A stretch of 8,284 nucleotides of DNA from Flavipsychrobacter stenotrophus. Lineage in GTDB: Bacteria; Bacteroidota; Bacteroidia; Chitinophagales; Chitinophagaceae. How positions within the stretch are numbered: the stretch's first letter is position 1; every line of letters begins with the position of its first letter. The translations under genes and the position numbers were made by a program. The notes under the pieces are model-generated. The model was given only the letters and a program-made list of their open reading frames with translations, did not search any database and was not told the origin of the DNA. This document shows positions 4,760 to 8,284 of this stretch, one piece after another. Location of the stretch: the NCBI GenBank assembly GCA_947371715.1, contig CANBQQ010000125.1, forward strand, positions 1 to 8,284, given 5' to 3'.

Positions 4760-6841
4760 TTACAGTTTTACTACACGTACATGGTGTATGATACCATCAA
4801 GACCATATACATTAAGTGTATAATCGCCCGGAGCAAAAGTGCTCATGTCGAAATCTACAGCGCTCATGCCATTTGCATCCTGTGAAGTATGGTAAATGTG
4901 CCCCGCCATGTCTACAACATCAATATACAATGTGCCGATACCAGTGTTTGGCAATACTATACGTGTGCTTGCAGCTACAGGGTTAGGATATACAGTAAGA
5001 TCATTAGTAGTGCTGACGTTGGTTACAGAAGACGGGCCAACACCTGTGTAAGCTCTTCTCATACTTATGTCTTTTACCGGAGTGCCACAACCTATCTGGC
5101 CGGCCGGTGTGGGATCTGTAGCGGAAGTACCCTTGTGATAACCACTAACTGCAGCATTCATATCATACAGTACAGAATAGTTTCCCTGCACAGAACTGTC
5201 GCCATAGTAGTTAGCCGCCATGAAGCCAAAGTTTGCGTCTGCGGCTTCATCGAAAGCGATATTCATATGCGCATTATTGTAGGTAGTGTTGTGTACCAGC
5301 AAAGAAAGAATAGTAGTCAGGCTGATATCTGTGTTAATGTATCCGCTTGACCCATTACCGTAACCCATTGTGCCATTACCTGTGTTGAACTTGATCATAG
5401 CACCTGTGTTGGCATCGAAGCCAAACATCTGGGTAGTTGCATCACCATTATAACCGGTATATGCTACTGATGTAATATTTGCCGAAGCACCTGCATTAGC
5501 ATCGCCGGTTACATATTGTGTAGCAGCATCTGTAGCGATAATAGTACCTGTGGCCGCATTAATGCGAACATTGACTGTGCCATTATTACCGATCACCCTT
5601 ATTTGATTGTTGTCGGTAGGGATGAATCTGAAACCAACATTTACATAAACGCCTGAACCATCATCTGAACCCAGATCAAGGCTTATGGCGCTTGTATTAA
5701 CAGCTGTTACGTTGCCTGTAGCCGAATCAATAGTGTATAGTTGATAAGAGTGGCCTACTGAATTATAACCCAGGCCATACAATGTGCCGGTAGCTGAATA
5801 GTCGATAGCCACCATTGTCTGTCCAGCTGATACGCCTGCCAATCTAGTCATGCGGCGGATGTTACCCGGATGATCAGAATCGAGGAACAACATGTTGCGG
5901 TGGTTGAGTGACAGCGCAGTAATAAGGTGCCCTGTGATTGCTGAAGTAGAGTCGCGGTAAACAGGGAAGGCAATATCCTTAACAGATAAAGAACCGGAAC
6001 CTATAGCGCCCAGGTCAGTCATTGTGCCGGCACTGCCTGTTGCCATGTTATAGCTGTAAAGGTGTGTTCCCAATGCATTTGAAGCAGACATGTAGATCAT
6101 ATTCGCATTGGTAGCAGTATCATAGATTGCATCCATACCTACGCTGCCGCTGCCACTTATAATAGCACCGGTAGAGAGGCCCATAGAATGAAGTGTATAA
6201 TGTTCATTATCAAAGCCATTAGCAAATGAAGCCGCATCGAACGATACCAATACATTGTTTACTGCATCATAACCTACTTGTGTGGTAGCATCTGCCCCAT
6301 AAAAGCTATTAGTATAGGCTGTTCCCGTTATCAGATTGCCGGCCAGTCCATGAACATCAGTAGATGCGAATGAAGTAGCGCCGGTGCCGGTACTTACAAT
6401 AGACCCGTTATTGGTATTCATAAGGTAAGTATTACCATTACGTCCCATTATACGGATCTGGTTGTCCAGTGTCGATATAAAGTCGAATGACGCATTGGTA
6501 GTAGAACCTAGGTGAATAGATGGTGTGGCCGGTGCAACGGCGTTGACCGTATAAGCAGTGCCGCTATTAGTAATGGTATATAACTGGGCCATAGTAGCTG
6601 CGGAGTCATATCCCAGGGCATATAGCTTGCCTGTAGATGGTTGATAATCCATGGCCACTAATATCTGTCCCGAGGTTACACCAGAAACCGAGTATGGACC
6701 GCTGATAGAGGAGGGGCTGGATGCACTAGCCATTGTAAAAATGGAATTAGAACTTGTTAAACCCACCATAGCATGCTGGGCGCGTAAAACCGGGCTAAAA
6801 GCCATAAGCGCGAGGGAGGCGTTGAGTAATTGTTTTTTCAT
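4760..6841 (-). CDS. secreted two-repeat DUF4394-like protein with T9SS sorting domain
   Basis: This 693-residue exported protein starts with a signal peptide (residues 1 to about 22, MKKQLLNASLALMAF...RAQ). Two homologous halves follow, about 282-302 residues apart. LVAMDYQPSTGKLYALGY (61-78) matches MVAIDYSATGTLYGLGY (343-359), NQIRIMGRNG (127-136) matches NQIRVIGNNG (412-421), DATTQVGYD (184-192) matches DATTQMFGFD (467-476), and SVKDIAF (286-292) matches PVKDISM (588-594). This pattern fits the DUF4394 family, which has a beta-rich, probably propeller-like fold of unknown role. Residues 615-693 (LTVYPNPV... to VRVVKL) are a type A T9SS sorting domain, which directs transport across the outer membrane and cell-surface attachment or release. 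The composition is rich in Gly, Ser, Thr, Ala and Asn. The gene stands alone, with its own terminator and the divergent region upstream. The ATG at 6839-6841 is fixed by the signal peptide. Confidence 0.85.
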   Translation of the reverse strand: MKKQLLNASLALMAFSPVLRAQHAMVGLTSSNSIFTMASASSPSSISGPYSVSGVTSGQILVAMDYQPSTGKLYALGYDSAATMAQLYTITNSGTAYTVNAVAPATPSIHLGSTTNASFDFISTLDNQIRIMGRNGNTYLMNTNNGSIVSTGTGATSFASTDVHGLAGNLITGTAYTNSFYGADATTQVGYDAVNNVLVSFDAASFANGFDNEHYTLHSMGLSTGAIISGSGSVGMDAIYDTATNANMIYMSASNALGTHLYSYNMATGSAGTMTDLGAIGSGSLSVKDIAFPVYRDSTSAITGHLITALSLNHRNMLFLDSDHPGNIRRMTRLAGVSAGQTMVAIDYSATGTLYGLGYNSVGHSYQLYTIDSATGNVTAVNTSAISLDLGSDDGSGVYVNVGFRFIPTDNNQIRVIGNNGTVNVRINAATGTIIATDAATQYVTGDANAGASANITSVAYTGYNGDATTQMFGFDANTGAMIKFNTGNGTMGYGNGSSGYINTDISLTTILSLLVHNTTYNNAHMNIAFDEAADANFGFMAANYYGDSSVQGNYSVLYDMNAAVSGYHKGTSATDPTPAGQIGCGTPVKDISMRRAYTGVGPSSVTNVSTTNDLTVYPNPVAASTRIVLPNTGIGTLYIDVVDMAGHIYHTSQDANGMSAVDFDMSTFAPGDYTLNVYGLDGIIHHVRVVKL

Positions 6842-7206
6842 GACTGTGTCTATTTAATTATTGGTTATTTTTCTACAGACTTGAAAAACTATGCCATATC
6901 TATTCTCATGAGCAGGCATCTGGCATTACTCAAGGCCTACACACGATGGATATGCCTATAAAACACAAGTGATTGTAACTACAGGTAGGGGAATACCCTG
7001 ATTTTTAATTTACGAGCGCATTAACAGGTCTCACAAACTAAATTAGTGAGGTAGTCGTAGCTATCGGGGCGCAAAGTGGGGCAGGATTACTCAGAATGTC
7101 ATTTTAAGGTAAATTGCGACATCGCATTCACCCCTGTAATTGGCGTATAACTACTGCTTCGTGACAATCTGTTACTACTACCTTTAATCTATACAAATTA
7201 TGATCT
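6842..7206. promoter_or_regulatory. divergent intergenic region
   Basis: This 365-base gap lies between the start of the DUF4394 gene (minus) and the start of the small plus-strand gene, so it must serve both. A TACCTTTA at 7179-7186 matches the Bacteroidota -7 element TAnnTTTG at 7 of 8 positions and lies 20 bases before the plus-strand ATG. No good -33 TTTG accompanies it. The palindrome ACTAAATTAGT at 7037-7047 could be an operator half, which is weak. I see no RNA gene or coding frame. Confidence 0.35.
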
Positions 7207-7620
7207 ATGGAGACAATATCAATTGATAGCGACATACTTGTTGCATACATACAGGCTGGTTCTTTTCCCGAAGGAGTGATGGCTGCACATGAGCAGTTGC
7301 ATCTTCACTTCCCGAATACAGACAAAAACAGAAAATTCTATGGACTATCCAGGCCGGAGAATGCCGGGGCAATAAGTTACAAGGCAGCCGCAGAGGTGAC
7401 TGAAGAAGCGGAGGCACATTTAAAAGGTCTGCAAACGCTTGTTATAAAAAGAGGGAAGTATGTGAGCATAGCCATACACGATTTTATGCAAGACATAACG
7501 GCCATTGGTAGTGCCTTTCAGCAATTATTAAGGCAGCCGGAAATTGACCCTGATGGATATTGTATAGAGCTGTACCTGAATGAAAAAGATGTGCAGTGTA
7601 TGGTGAGAATGGTGGGGTAG
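7207..7620 (+). CDS. small GyrI-like / effector-binding-like protein
   Basis: This 137-residue cytoplasmic protein has no signal peptide or membrane segment. Its layout suggests the GyrI-like (AraC effector-binding) fold: an opening strand, ILVAYIQAGSF (10-20); a helix, GVMAAHEQLHLHF; the FYGLSRPE segment (44-51); a Tyr-Lys-Ala-Ala-Ala strand (58-62); GKYVSIAIHDF (83-93); and a closing DPDGYCIELYLNEKDVQCMVRM (114-135). As family knowledge, such domains bind small hydrophobic molecules, alone or fused to regulators. There is no DNA-binding domain here, so it would be a stand-alone ligand-binding protein. I recall similar short proteins in Bacteroidota, but the assignment is by pattern only. 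The gene is the only plus-strand gene here and converges on cvpA with a 19-base gap and no visible terminator. Confidence 0.7.
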   Translation: METISIDSDILVAYIQAGSFPEGVMAAHEQLHLHFPNTDKNRKFYGLSRPENAGAISYKAAAEVTEEAEAHLKGLQTLVIKRGKYVSIAIHDFMQDITAIGSAFQQLLRQPEIDPDGYCIELYLNEKDVQCMVRMVG

Positions 7621-7639
7621 TAAGCCTGCAAACTTTCTA

Positions 7640-8170
7640 TTACTTCTTATTGATCTGATCGAAGAAGTGCTGAAGGTTGGCGAATACGTCTTTGGCGAAG
7701 GGGAGTAGATTGCCGGCAACGCCGAAGAACCATGGTGCCAGGCCAGATAGCCAGGTGTATGTTTTGGAGGAAGCAATAAGTTCGGGAGAGAACATGTTCA
7801 TGCGGCCGCCTATCCATAAGATGGAGCTCCACAGTACAGCGCCGAGGAAGGCATAGAGGAGCCCGCCGGCAAGTTTGTTTACCGTACCCAGCATCATGCC
7901 TTCCACTGCTTTCTGCAGCATTTTGGCTATAAGTCTGACCACCAGCACCACCCCAACAAACAAGATGATGTAACTGAGCATAGGTGCCCATGCGGATGTC
8001 ATGTAGCCCTTGAGTAGCAGCCATGCGGCAAAAGATTGCGACAGTTTCAGTGCGCACAATACCCCAAGGAGTATAGCGATCACTGAAAATGCCGCAACAA
8101 TGAGTCCGCGGGTATACCCGCGGATAAAGAATAACAGGATGATGATGAGACCGGTTACATCAAGTGCCAC
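7640..8170 (-). CDS. CvpA family membrane protein
   Basis: This is a 176-residue inner-membrane protein of the CvpA family, named after the colicin V production protein of Escherichia coli; its role is still poorly defined. Hydrophobic segments lie at about 5-17, 23-42, 62-83 and 97-121. The motif IRGYTRGLI (16-24) after the first segment and the NKLAGGLLYAFLGAV stretch (98-112) are typical of the family. The C-terminus is short and amphipathic. The start codon is GTG (8168-8170). The preceding in-frame codon is the TAA that ends the upstream YqeY-domain gene, so no longer start exists. The next Met is at residue 57, which would remove the first two helices. The stop-start junction TAAGTG implies translational coupling with that gene. 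Confidence 0.9.
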   Translation of the reverse strand: MALDVTGLIIILLFFIRGYTRGLIVAAFSVIAILLGVLCALKLSQSFAAWLLLKGYMTSAWAPMLSYIILFVGVVLVVRLIAKMLQKAVEGMMLGTVNKLAGGLLYAFLGAVLWSSILWIGGRMNMFSPELIASSKTYTWLSGLAPWFFGVAGNLLPFAKDVFANLQHFFDQINKK

Positions 8171-8284
8171 TTATGCCAGTAATTGTTTTACTGCGTCAGA
8201 GATAGCCTTTCCGTCAATTTTACCAGCCAATTGTTTGCTGGCAACGCCCATAACCTTGCCCATATCGGCAGGAGATTTAGCGCC
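8171..8284 (-). CDS. GatB/YqeY domain protein, C-terminal fragment
   Basis: The last 37 codons and the TAA stop (8171-8173) are visible; the rest lies beyond the window edge. The tail reads GAKSPADMGKVMG, then a SKQLAGKIDGKAISDAVKQLL segment ending in Ala-stop. This is the characteristic end of YqeY proteins: a D-[ML]-G-K-V-M-G motif, then a Gly-K-x-DG-K helix pair. YqeY resembles the tRNA-binding tail domain of GatB, but these stand-alone proteins have no settled function. The gene directly abuts cvpA, and the two are probably one operon. Confidence 0.88.
   Translation of the reverse strand, partial: GAKSPADMGKVMGVASKQLAGKIDGKAISDAVKQLLA

Noticed and set aside
4889..5350. 153-codon plus-strand open frame inside the DUF4394 gene.
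   Set aside because: It is antisense to a gene with a signal peptide, internal repeats and a sorting domain. Its Cys/Tyr/Ser-rich translation is typical of antisense reading.

Overview
The window comes from a member of the Bacteroidota, most likely a Chitinophagaceae-type bacterium. The phylum call rests on a large secreted protein with a type IX secretion (T9SS, Por) C-terminal sorting domain, the lack of clear Shine-Dalgarno sequences before starts, and a GatB/YqeY to CvpA gene pair. The family-level call is inference from overall protein character and from the palindromic intergenic repeats.

Layout. Positions 1-134 hold nothing I can support. From 135 to 3288 there is a tight minus-strand three-gene cluster, transcribed from right to left. 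It encodes a PAS histidine kinase whose membrane N-terminus is a recognisable ethylene-receptor (ETR1-like) sensor domain, then a secreted protein of unknown function, then a PPP-family metallophosphatase. Intergenic gaps are 13 and 30 bases. Positions 3289-4759 are a gene-free stretch of about 1.5 kb packed with short interspersed repeats. These include hairpins, direct repeat pairs, a 10-bp tandem array and a composite palindromic element. The stretch ends in a strong intrinsic terminator for the next gene. Positions 4760-6841 (minus) encode a 693-residue secreted protein with two DUF4394-like halves and a T9SS sorting domain. Positions 6842-7206 are a divergent intergenic region. Positions 7207-7620 (plus) encode a small GyrI-like/effector-binding-like protein. 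Converging on it is a minus-strand pair: the 3' end of a GatB/YqeY-domain gene (8171-8284, cut by the window edge) followed without any gap by a GTG-started cvpA-family gene (7640-8170).

How they fit. The kinase cluster is the most coherent unit. A membrane sensor with all the copper/ligand-site residues of the ethylene-receptor fold is followed by an exported protein and a cytoplasmic phosphatase; no response regulator is encoded in the window. The functional link among the three is inferred from spacing and orientation only. The DUF4394 protein appears to be a monocistronic export product. YqeY/CvpA looks like ordinary core-genome content.
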